Shown here in pieces: positions 1 to 5,966 of a DNA stretch of 10,781 nucleotides. Where the stretch lies: NCBI GenBank assembly GCA_050292445.1, contig JBNKLQ010000219.1:1-10781 (forward strand), in the 5' to 3' direction. Positions within the stretch are counted from its first letter, which is position 1; every line of letters begins with the position of its first letter. Position numbers and translations under genes: made by a program. The stretch is from Leptofilum sp050292445. GTDB taxonomy: Bacteria > Chloroflexota > Anaerolineae > Promineifilales > Promineifilaceae. The notes beneath the pieces are model-generated. The model saw only the letters and a program-made list of their open reading frames with translations, had not been told where the DNA came from and made no database searches.

Positions 1-43
1 TCATCATCTGGGGAAAATGGTGGTTAACAAAAACGCATCGGTG

Positions 44-433
44 TCAGTGGAGTGTTTCACCCCTGTCTGGTTGATTACCCGCTTCCAGAACAAATTGAAT
101 ATGCTGCACCAGCTGCATAGGCGTTAAATCTTTACCGATGAACCCCTCTGCGCCTAATGCGATGGCTTTAGCTTCGTTCTGTGGCGTATCATAAGCGGTT
201 ACAAAGATGATGGGAATGGTAGTGAATTCCCGCAAACGATGATACAGTTCCCAACCATCAATTTCTGGCATCATGAGATCGACTAAAATAAGATCGGGCA
301 TACCTTCCCGGGCCTTATCTAGCCCTTCCAAACCACTGAAGGCAACTTCTGTTTTGTAGCCAGCTAATTGAACCATATCTTGCATCAGCTTGGCCATTTG
401 TGGATTATCATCTACCACCAGAATGACAGGCAT
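44..433 (-). CDS. Single-domain CheY-like response regulator
   Basis: This is a stand-alone phosphoreceiver with no output domain. Counting from an ATG at 439 the protein has 131 residues. The acidic pair is D10-D11, the phospho-acceptor is D54 in LVDLMMPEIDG, the switch Thr is T81 and the conserved Lys is K103. The usual KP pair after beta-5 is KD here. I prefer the start at 433 (129 aa), because an AGAGGA stretch on the minus strand (445-440) directly abuts the ATG at 439 but lies about 6 nt before the ATG at 433. Receivers of this kind are phosphorylated by partner histidine kinases and act by protein-protein contact or as phosphorelay intermediates. No kinase is adjacent here; the kinases in this window begin more than 5 kb away. 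The gene is divergent from the lytic transglycosylase gene. The family is clear; the partner and output are unknown. Confidence 0.93.
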   Translation of the reverse strand: MPVILVVDDNPQMAKLMQDMVQLAGYKTEVAFSGLEGLDKAREGMPDLILVDLMMPEIDGWELYHRLREFTTIPIIFVTAYDTPQNEAKAIALGAEGFIGKDLTPMQLVQHIQFVLEAGNQPDRGETLH

Positions 434-439
434 GGGCAT

Positions 440-446
440 TCCTCTG
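440..446 (-). promoter_or_regulatory. Ribosome binding site deciding the receiver start
   Basis: On the minus strand the bases read CAGAGGA and are followed at once by ATG CCC ATG. Zero spacing to the first ATG is unfavourable, and 6 nt to the second ATG is normal. This supports initiation at 433 rather than 439. Confidence 0.5.
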
Positions 447-466
447 TTCTGCTATTATGATTTATT

Positions 467-472
467 ATTCTA
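467..472 (-). promoter_or_regulatory. Possible -10 element for the receiver gene
   Basis: Read on the minus strand this is TAGAAT, a 5/6 match to TATAAT, about 34 bases upstream of the preferred start codon. The best -35 candidate is TTTTCC, 18 nt upstream, which is a weak match. AT-rich sequence (TAATAAATCATAAT) lies just downstream and offers a second possible -10. This is only a suggestion. Confidence 0.25.
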
Positions 473-517
473 GCTGGAAAGTGCAGATGAGGAAAATTGC
501 CTGGTTTACATAACGCG

Positions 518-547
518 TTGACACTATTTCTGAACTTATGCTAAAAT
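518..547 (+). promoter_or_regulatory. Strong sigma-70-type promoter, probably leaderless
   Basis: A perfect -35 TTGACA (518-523) is followed by an 18-nt spacer and TAAAAT (542-547), a 5/6 match to the -10 consensus. The -10 is preceded by TG plus one base (539-541), giving an extended -10. The next ATG begins at 554, only 6 nt beyond the -10, so the transcription start should fall on or next to that A. No Shine-Dalgarno-like purine run precedes the ATG. This predicts a leaderless transcript for the lytic transglycosylase gene. Confidence 0.65.
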
Positions 548-553
548 TTTGAC

Positions 554-1549
554 ATGATTTTACGGGGCAGGTTGGGCAAAGAGAAGCAGATTTGGCAGCG
601 GTACGGCCGTTTCCTGGCCGTTGGTTTTATGCTGGCAGCGGTGTTGCTGCTGCTAAGTCCCAATCAGACAAAAGCCGCCAATCGACAGGGCTTGCGCCGC
701 TCCGACAGTGGCCCTGAAACGCTCTTGCTTTCTCCTATGTGGGGACCAACCATACGCCAATGGTCTACATACATTGGCGTGCTGGCGGAAACGCACGGAC
801 TGGACCCAGATTTTATTGCCGCCGTGGTTAAAGAAGAGTCAAACGGCCGTCTTGATGGTGTGAGCTCCGTGGGGGCTGTGGGCCTTATGGGGGTGATGCC
901 TCAAGGTCCGGGCCTGGAATGGCGGCCTACTACCGAAGAACTCATGAACCCCTCAGTTAATCTGCGGTGGGGCGCGGCTATTTTGGCAGAAGTGGTGCGG
1001 CAGGCAGGCGGTGATTTGGCGTCTGCTTTGGCCGCCTACAGTGGTGGTTGGGAACGAGTTGGCAGCAATGTGCCGCAGGCATATGCTACCAGTGTCTTGG
1101 ACAACTACGCCAGAGCCGTCTTGATTCGGGAAGGTATTTCACCAGAGATTGCTTTACAATGGACAATTGCGGTAGAAATAACCAAAGGGTACGTGCCCAA
1201 TGAAGCTTTGCTGGTATTGGGCGAGCAGCCTGTGTCTGGCCTTTACACCTATGCCAAGCACCGCGTGTATGATTACGTTGACGATTTCGGCCGTTCCTAC
1301 TTTATTGATGGCTACGTGGTTCCGGTTGCCTTAGTGGTTCCAGCTGATCCAGACCCAAACAATATCACGTTTGGCAGCGGCGATGCCATTGAATTACATT
1401 TGCAGGCACGTCTTAGCAGTGATGGCGTGAAGATTGATACCAGTAACCCGCGCATTATTCTGGCCTGTTTACCCAGCCTGAGCCGTCTGCGCGGTATTGC
1501 CAGCACCCGTTGGTTTGCCCCGTCTGGCTGTCCCTCCTGGCACCGTTGA
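554..1549 (+). CDS. Lytic transglycosylase (SLT/goose-lysozyme-like fold), membrane-anchored or secreted
   Basis: The protein has 331 residues. A basic N-terminus (residues 1-19) leads into one hydrophobic helix, about 20-34 (LAVGFMLAAVLLLL), which is a signal peptide or signal anchor. The SLT domain spans about 68-190. The catalytic Glu is expected at E95 in KEES. It is followed by the family signatures SSVGAVGLMGVMP (104-116), NLRWGAAIL (136-144) and LAAYSGG (159-165). Enzymes of this family cleave peptidoglycan at the MurNAc-GlcNAc bond, outside the membrane, forming 1,6-anhydroMurNAc. Residues about 195-331 match nothing I recognise. They contain C305 and C326 and end in a low-complexity tail. 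The start is supported by the promoter geometry (leaderless) rather than by a Shine-Dalgarno site. The gene stands alone, with a probable terminator downstream. Confidence 0.9.
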   Translation: MILRGRLGKEKQIWQRYGRFLAVGFMLAAVLLLLSPNQTKAANRQGLRRSDSGPETLLLSPMWGPTIRQWSTYIGVLAETHGLDPDFIAAVVKEESNGRLDGVSSVGAVGLMGVMPQGPGLEWRPTTEELMNPSVNLRWGAAILAEVVRQAGGDLASALAAYSGGWERVGSNVPQAYATSVLDNYARAVLIREGISPEIALQWTIAVEITKGYVPNEALLVLGEQPVSGLYTYAKHRVYDYVDDFGRSYFIDGYVVPVALVVPADPDPNNITFGSGDAIELHLQARLSSDGVKIDTSNPRIILACLPSLSRLRGIASTRWFAPSGCPSWHR

Positions 1550-1618
1550 CCCACTCTTTAGGACAAACGTAATCGTTCCTAGTTTGCCAATTTTTAATAC
1601 TATTTGGTAATAAAGTCG

Positions 1619-1648
1619 ACGCCTCACAAAATCGTTGCGGCGTTTTTT
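1619..1648 (+). terminator. Weak intrinsic terminator after the transglycosylase gene
   Basis: ACGCC (1619-1623) can pair with GGCGT (1639-1643). Inside, CAA (1627-1629) can pair with TTG (1635-1637). The right arm runs into a six-T tract (1643-1648), followed by more T-rich sequence. The stem is short with an internal loop, so strength is uncertain, but the position about 70 bp past the stop and the T tract fit a Rho-independent terminator. Confidence 0.45.
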
Positions 1649-1737
1649 ATTTTCACAGAGACTATACAGGTGCAACGTACTTTCCCAGGCAAAGCTTGCT
1701 GAAGAAAGTGTGTCGCACCGCGAACATTTTTTAACCT

Positions 1738-2502
1738 ATGCCAACACCATTTATGCACCTACACATTGCCGAACAAATTTATGAGAGAGTCTCTGCGAAT
1801 GGCAACGGCCGTTTGCAAACGTCCCTTGCCGCCGAATGGCCCGCTTTTTATTTGGGCAGCGTCGCCCCGGACGTCAACGCCATCTCTCCGCTGCCGCGCG
1901 CCGATACCCATTTCTATGACGTTCCGCCTGATCCAGATGAAACCGCTTACGGCGCGATGCTGGCAAAATATCCGCAGCTGGATGATTTGGCCACGATACC
2001 GCTGGCGCAAGCAATCTGCGTGGCTGGTTACAGCGCGCACCTGATGCTGGACCTTATCTGGCTGCGCGAGGTAGTTTATCCTTTCTTCTATCTGGCCCAA
2101 GATTTGGGCGACCGGCAGCAGCGGCGTTTGACGCACTTTATTTTGCTCACGTATCTGGACACGATTGCTTTAGATGGGCTGCCAGAAACGGCCGTATCTA
2201 CCCTGGCCGCCGCTGAGCCTAACCACTGGCTGCCCTTCATCGACGATAAAATCCTGGCAGCGTGGCAAGAGATGCTGGTCGCCCAGCTAAAGCCGGGTGC
2301 GCCAGTGAAAACCATAGAAATTTATGCCGGACGACTGGGGATCACCCCTGATCAGTTTGTCGCCAATTTACAAGACACCGGCTGGATGCAGGCCCAGGTT
2401 TTTGACAAGATTCCCGTCGATAAGGTACAGCAAATTTTGCAGACGGCCGTTCCCAAAAGTATTGATCTGATTAATGATTATTTAGGTTTTGCCCGTTCTT
2501 GA
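1738..2502 (+). CDS. Zinc-dependent phospholipase C-like protein
   Basis: The protein has 254 residues and no signal peptide. The N-terminal half has the layout of the zinc-dependent phospholipase C superfamily (PF00882-type). HLHIAEQI gives H7 and H9, FYLGSVAPDVN gives D45, THFY gives H58, and GYSAHLMLD gives H101 and D105. In this family such His and Asp residues bind the catalytic zinc ions. Many bacterial members are uncharacterised, so cleavage of phospholipid head groups is a family-based guess. The C-terminal half, about 125-254, is helical with no recognised motif. No Shine-Dalgarno site is visible before the ATG; the upstream bases are T-rich (ATTTTTTAACCT). An in-frame ATG at residue 6 is a possible alternative start. 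The gene lies 188 bp after the transglycosylase and 97 bp before the kinase fusion, both on the same strand. Confidence 0.75.
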   Translation: MPTPFMHLHIAEQIYERVSANGNGRLQTSLAAEWPAFYLGSVAPDVNAISPLPRADTHFYDVPPDPDETAYGAMLAKYPQLDDLATIPLAQAICVAGYSAHLMLDLIWLREVVYPFFYLAQDLGDRQQRRLTHFILLTYLDTIALDGLPETAVSTLAAAEPNHWLPFIDDKILAAWQEMLVAQLKPGAPVKTIEIYAGRLGITPDQFVANLQDTGWMQAQVFDKIPVDKVQQILQTAVPKSIDLINDYLGFARS

Positions 2503-2505
2503 TGT

Positions 2506-2565
2506 GTGAAGCGTGACTGATTTTGGTCATGCATCATGTTTCACCCAACACTATATTTGCGTTGG
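2506..2565 (+). other. Two short hairpins in the spacer between the phospholipase-like and kinase genes
   Basis: GCGTGAC (2511-2517) pairs with GTCATGC (2526-2532), seven pairs including one G-U. Flanking GTGAA (2506-2510) can also pair with TTCAC (2540-2544) across a bulge. A second pair, CCAAC (2545-2549) and GTTGG (2561-2565), encloses an AT-rich TATATTT loop. Neither is followed by a T tract, so they are not clear terminators. They may be RNA-processing structures or operator-like sites. Confidence 0.3.
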
Positions 2566-2582
2566 CTAAGCTGGCAGACCTC

Positions 2583-2587
2583 AAGGA
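2583..2587 (+). promoter_or_regulatory. Ribosome binding site of the TGS-kinase gene
   Basis: AAGGA lies 12 nt before the ATG at 2600. The spacing is slightly long, but this is the only purine-rich candidate and no closer start codon exists in frame. Confidence 0.45.
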
Positions 2588-2599
2588 CAAGTTAACCCA

Positions 2600-4315
2600 A
2601 TGACCCACACACCCACACTTTCTCAAATTCGTGGCACGGTGCAGGCCCGTTTCCCCGATGGGCGCGCCTTTGATGCGCCAAATGGCACCACATTAGAAGC
2701 CTTTATGCAGGCTGCTCAGCCGAAGGCAAACGGCCGTATCGTGGCTGCGCTTAAAAATGGCAAACTGCGCGAATTGTCTCATCCGCTGCGGGAAGATGCA
2801 CTGCTCGTTCCTGTTACCTCATCTGATTCCGATGGCGGGCGGATTTACCGGCGCTCGCTTTGCTTTTTGATGATTGCCGCTGCCGATGAGATTTGGCCGG
2901 GCAAAATTATCACCATTCAACATTCCATGCCTTTTGGTGGTTATTATTGCGAATGTGATAAAGGCGACTGTACGGAACCTACGGAGTTGCAGCAGCTAAA
3001 ACAGCGCATGCAGGCATTGGTGGATGCCGATTTGCCGATCCACCAGGTGCGCATGCCTCTGGATGAAGCCTTGGCGCTTTTTCATCAGGGGGGAGATTTG
3101 GAAAAGGCGAACTTATTTGCCAAGCGGCGCAAAGATTACCTGACGATGTACGAGCTGAACGGCGTGCGGGATTATTTTCATGGTTTTATGGTGCCCCGCA
3201 CCAGCTATCTGGATTTGTTTGATTTACGGCCGTACAAAGATGGCTTTATCTTACAGTTCCCCCGCCGCCATGAGCCGGACAAGCTGCAACCGTTTGAGGA
3301 TGAACCGCGCCTGGCCCGGGTTTTTCAGGAGTATGACGATTGGCTGCGCATCATTGGTTTGCCCAGTGTGGCCGCGTTGAACAGTTCATTGGCAAACGGC
3401 CGTCTCCAGCAAACGATACTGGTAGCCGAAGCGTTTCACCAACAGCAGCTGGCCCAAATCACCGCCGAAATTGCCAGCCGCCGTCATGAAATCAAAATTG
3501 TGCTCATCTCTGGGCCGACTTCGGCGGGTAAAACTACCTTTAGCAAACGGCTGGCCATTCAGCTAATGGCTCATGGCATCTTTCCCGTTACCATTGGCAT
3601 GGATAACTATTTTGTGGATCGAGACATCACCCCGCGTGATGAAAAAGGTGATTACGACTTTGAGGCATTAGAGGCGTTGGATGTGGCCCTGTTTCGGGAA
3701 CATTTGAAGCTGCTCATGCAGGGCGAAACCATTGAACAGCCCCTTTACAACTTCCACACTGGCAGGCGAGAAAAAGGGTCAACTTTACAAATTGGCCCTG
3801 AGCATGTGCTATTGATTGAAGGCATTCACGGCCTTAATCCTAAGCTGGTGGAAGGAATTCCGCCGGAGGCGATGTACCGTGTGTTTATTTCTGCCTTTAC
3901 CCAGCTAAATCTGGACAAGCACAATCGTGTTCCCACGACAGACACGCGCCTGCTCCGCCGCATCGTGCGCGATGCGGCCCACCGTGGCTATTCTGCCGCC
4001 GATACGATTGCCCGCTGGCCCAGCGTGCGTCGAGGCGAAAAGCGGCACATCTTCCCCTACCAAAACAATGCCAACCTCTTTTTTAATTCGGCGTTGGTCT
4101 ATGAAATGTCAGCGATGAAGCGGCTGGCGGAGCCGCTGCTGCTGCAAGTGGAGCCAGGTACCCCGGAGCGGATTGAAGCCAATCGGCTGTTGGCCTTTTT
4201 GCAATGGTTTGATCCCATTCCCAGAGAAGGGCTGGAGCTGATTGCCAGCGATTCGATTTTGCGGGAGTTTATTGGCGGTTCAATTTTGGAGAAGTTTGAA
4301 GTCTGGCGCAGCTGA
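2600..4315 (+). CDS. TGS / ThrRS-like / uridine-kinase-family fusion (nucleoside kinase)
   Basis: The protein has 571 residues and three recognisable parts. Residues about 12-70 resemble a TGS domain. Residues about 80-230 resemble the second additional (editing-type) domain of threonyl-tRNA synthetase, with HSMPFGGYYCECDKGDC at 108-124. Residues about 296-515 are a P-loop kinase of the uridine kinase/phosphoribulokinase family. That part has Walker A GPTSAGKTT (305-313), DNYFVDR (335-341), YDFE (352-355), PLYNFHTGRRE (381-391) and a Walker B-like LLIEGIHGLN (404-413). Such fusions are known in several bacterial phyla and are annotated as nucleoside kinases. NTP-dependent phosphorylation of a nucleoside in the cytoplasm is the likely reaction, with substrate unproven. 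H108, C117, C119 and C124 could form a metal site; that is my inference. An AAGGA site precedes the start. The gene converges on the glycosyltransferase gene. Confidence 0.88.
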   Translation: MTHTPTLSQIRGTVQARFPDGRAFDAPNGTTLEAFMQAAQPKANGRIVAALKNGKLRELSHPLREDALLVPVTSSDSDGGRIYRRSLCFLMIAAADEIWPGKIITIQHSMPFGGYYCECDKGDCTEPTELQQLKQRMQALVDADLPIHQVRMPLDEALALFHQGGDLEKANLFAKRRKDYLTMYELNGVRDYFHGFMVPRTSYLDLFDLRPYKDGFILQFPRRHEPDKLQPFEDEPRLARVFQEYDDWLRIIGLPSVAALNSSLANGRLQQTILVAEAFHQQQLAQITAEIASRRHEIKIVLISGPTSAGKTTFSKRLAIQLMAHGIFPVTIGMDNYFVDRDITPRDEKGDYDFEALEALDVALFREHLKLLMQGETIEQPLYNFHTGRREKGSTLQIGPEHVLLIEGIHGLNPKLVEGIPPEAMYRVFISAFTQLNLDKHNRVPTTDTRLLRRIVRDAAHRGYSAADTIARWPSVRRGEKRHIFPYQNNANLFFNSALVYEMSAMKRLAEPLLLQVEPGTPERIEANRLLAFLQWFDPIPREGLELIASDSILREFIGGSILEKFEVWRS

Positions 4316-4345
4316 AGATAACCGGTCATCACTGTTCGGTAGGCC

Positions 4346-4379
4346 GTAATCAGTAAACCGATAACCGTTTACTGATTAC
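4346..4379. repeat. Perfect 13-bp inverted repeat between convergent genes
   Basis: GTAATCAGTAAAC (4346-4358) and GTTTACTGATTAC (4367-4379) are perfect reverse complements separated by an 8-base loop (CGATAACC). The right arm covers the TAA stop of the minus-strand glycosyltransferase gene. The octamer GATAACCG in the loop region (4360-4367) also occurs at 4317-4324, just after the plus-strand stop. No T tract follows on either strand, so this is not a classical intrinsic terminator, although a bidirectional transcript-end hairpin is the most natural role. Confidence 0.75.
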
Positions 4380-5713
4380 AGTTTCAAGCTGGGTAGGATG
4401 AAGCGGAATAGGGCGAAGATGTCTAGTAGGACCAGTGCCGCGCCTAGCCCCAAGGGGAATAGATTGACCAGCAACGGCCGTTCGCGATGAAACGGCCGTT
4501 CCACCAACAACAGCCAGGTGCCCAGCCCTAACGAAAACCCCAGCGAAATGGGGATAAGCGCTGGAAAGAGGTAGCGTCCCTGGTGTTGCACAAACGTAAA
4601 GTTATAGCCTACGTGTATGGCCAGGGTGAGCAGAAACACCAGCCACAAAATAAGCACGGGCAGACGGGAGCGGAACTGCACGGGCAGCTGCGTGGTGGTA
4701 AAGCGATAGAGGAGCAGACCAAGCACGGCGATACTCGATAATCCTAGCAGCAGCCAATAGACTTCTACCCGCATCGGCACAGCCATCCAGCCGAACTGCC
4801 CCCAAAAACTGTTAAATGTTGTTTGGAAAAAGCGCTGAATCGTTCCATTCAAACCGTATTGGCTAATCCACTCGACCGTACGCGGCTGTCCTACCACTAC
4901 GGCATCGTGTGCTGCCTTGCCTAAGATGTCCAGGCCCCCATAAACGACGACATTGCGTACCCACCAGATGGCCCCCAGCACAAAGGCGGGGGCAAATAAC
5001 AGCACCGTCGCTTGAAACAGCCGTTGCCAGGTGCGCCAGTATTGCCACAGCAGCACCACGGCCAGTACTGGAGCCATCAAATAAACGGTGGCTTTAGTTA
5101 GAAAACCCAATCCCAGAACAAAACCCAGCCCGATGAGCCAGCGGCGATCATCCCCCAGCTTGCGAATGCCGTCGCGGGTGACCCAGCGCAGGGTTAAATA
5201 GAGCAGTAGGGCGATGAGTAGTTCAGACAGGCTGTCGTTGTTAACGGAGGCGAGCATGGCAACATGTTGGGGAATAAAGGCGATGAAGACGGCCGTTGAC
5301 CAGGCTACCCATTCTGCCTCTGGGAACAACAGGCGGGCTGTGCGGTAGGCCAGCCAAATCACGCCTGCCCCCAGCAGCAGCGAGACCAATCTCAGTGGCA
5401 ACAATGCCCCTTCAAAAAGGATAAAAATCGGGGTCAGCAGCAGATAGTAAAGCGGGGGCTGCCAATCTTCATATTCGATGTCTGTTACAGAATATTCGGG
5501 CGCAAAGCGGGCGGTCCTGATTTCATCCAAATATGCCTGATCGTAGTCCCCTTCAGCCATGATGGGGAGACGGCCGTTTGCCAGTTGGCGAACGTAATTG
5601 TAATGGGCTGGCTCATCAGGAGCCTGCCAGTCAGGTACCTGTGCAGCATACAATGCCCCAACCAGTAAATAACATGCTAAAATAAGTAGCAATGGCCATC
5701 TTTTCTGCATCAT
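4376..5713 (-). CDS. Polytopic membrane glycosyltransferase (DUF2142/ArnT-like, GT-C fold)
   Basis: The protein has 445 residues and roughly ten hydrophobic segments, near 6-24, 96-126, 137-153, 162-178, 192-224 (two), 235-255, 318-338, 351-371, 383-404 and 416-440. The first outer loop carries PDEPAHYNYVRQL (32-44), with the acidic pair D33-E34 typical of GT-C enzymes. Then follow QPPLYYLL (85-92), SVNNDSL (156-162), WWVRN (250-254) and HQGRYLFPALIP (377-388), all patterns I associate with the DUF2142/ArnT-like families. Such enzymes move a sugar from a polyprenyl-phosphate donor to an acceptor on the outer side of the membrane; donor and acceptor cannot be read from sequence. Two adjacent ATGs (5713 and 5710) follow an AAGG; the second has better spacing (4 nt), so the protein may begin one residue later. 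The gene is divergent from the sensor kinase operon. Confidence 0.85.
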   Translation of the reverse strand: MMQKRWPLLLILACYLLVGALYAAQVPDWQAPDEPAHYNYVRQLANGRLPIMAEGDYDQAYLDEIRTARFAPEYSVTDIEYEDWQPPLYYLLLTPIFILFEGALLPLRLVSLLLGAGVIWLAYRTARLLFPEAEWVAWSTAVFIAFIPQHVAMLASVNNDSLSELLIALLLYLTLRWVTRDGIRKLGDDRRWLIGLGFVLGLGFLTKATVYLMAPVLAVVLLWQYWRTWQRLFQATVLLFAPAFVLGAIWWVRNVVVYGGLDILGKAAHDAVVVGQPRTVEWISQYGLNGTIQRFFQTTFNSFWGQFGWMAVPMRVEVYWLLLGLSSIAVLGLLLYRFTTTQLPVQFRSRLPVLILWLVFLLTLAIHVGYNFTFVQHQGRYLFPALIPISLGFSLGLGTWLLLVERPFHRERPLLVNLFPLGLGAALVLLDIFALFRFILPSLKL

Positions 5714-5806
5714 ACCTTAATCTTAACCAGTTCCAGAAATATGGCGAGTTTATATGCGTTGGCGTTGCTGTATTGTAGGGGAATAATTGTTTGTAACTTT
5801 ATGTTG

Positions 5807-5874
5807 GGTTACCAGTCCATTAGTACCATAGGGAGAAGCAGGGAATTTGGGTACACTGGTACTATCTGGCTACC
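5807..5874. repeat. Two-arm imperfect inverted repeat upstream of the sensor kinase
   Basis: The inner arms TAGTACCA (5821-5828) and TGGTACTA (5857-5864) are perfect reverse complements 28 bp apart. The outer arms GGTTACCAG (5807-5815) and CTGGCTACC (5866-5874) match at 7 of 9 positions. The structure lies just upstream of candidate -10 elements TATTAT (5891-5896) and TATGAT (5900-5905), so it could be an operator for the kinase operon or a hairpin in a longer leader. The remainder of this divergent spacer shows no gene. Confidence 0.5.
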
Positions 5875-5890
5875 GTTTCTGTTTTAGTGC

Positions 5891-5905
5891 TATTATTGTT
5901 ATGAT
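5891..5905 (+). promoter_or_regulatory. Candidate -10 elements for the sensor kinase operon
   Basis: TATTAT (5891-5896) and TATGAT (5900-5905) are each 5/6 matches to TATAAT. They lie 60-75 bases upstream of the preferred start at 5967. No convincing -35 is found at 16-18 bp, which would fit an activator-dependent promoter using the inverted repeat at 5807-5874. This is inferred. Confidence 0.3.
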
Positions 5906-5966
5906 TTTGCTGCCGGATGTGTACGAGTTGTCCTTGTAGTTGGGTTTCTTGCCAGAGAATAGGAAG

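Noticed and set aside
1..43. Possible start of another minus-strand gene at the left edge (ATGATGA)
   Set aside because: Too few bases remain, and no ribosome binding site is visible, so a gene cannot be supported.
1566..1610. Additional small stems after the transglycosylase stop (AACG/CGTT; TTGCCAA/TTGGTAA)
   Set aside because: The stems are short or contain G-U pairs in AT-rich DNA and could arise by chance. The structure ending in the T tract at 1643 is the better terminator.
1663..1668. TATACA as a promoter -10 for the phospholipase-like gene
   Set aside because: Only 4/6 consensus, with no matching -35 at 16-18 bp.
1759..2136. 125-residue minus-strand open frame opposite the phospholipase-like gene
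   Set aside because: It has no domain or ribosome site, and the plus strand carries a clear family pattern over the same bases.
5940..5966. TTG start for the large sensor kinase
   Set aside because: No Shine-Dalgarno-like sequence precedes it, while the in-frame ATG at 5967 has AGGAAG upstream and gives a normal N-terminus before the first membrane helix.
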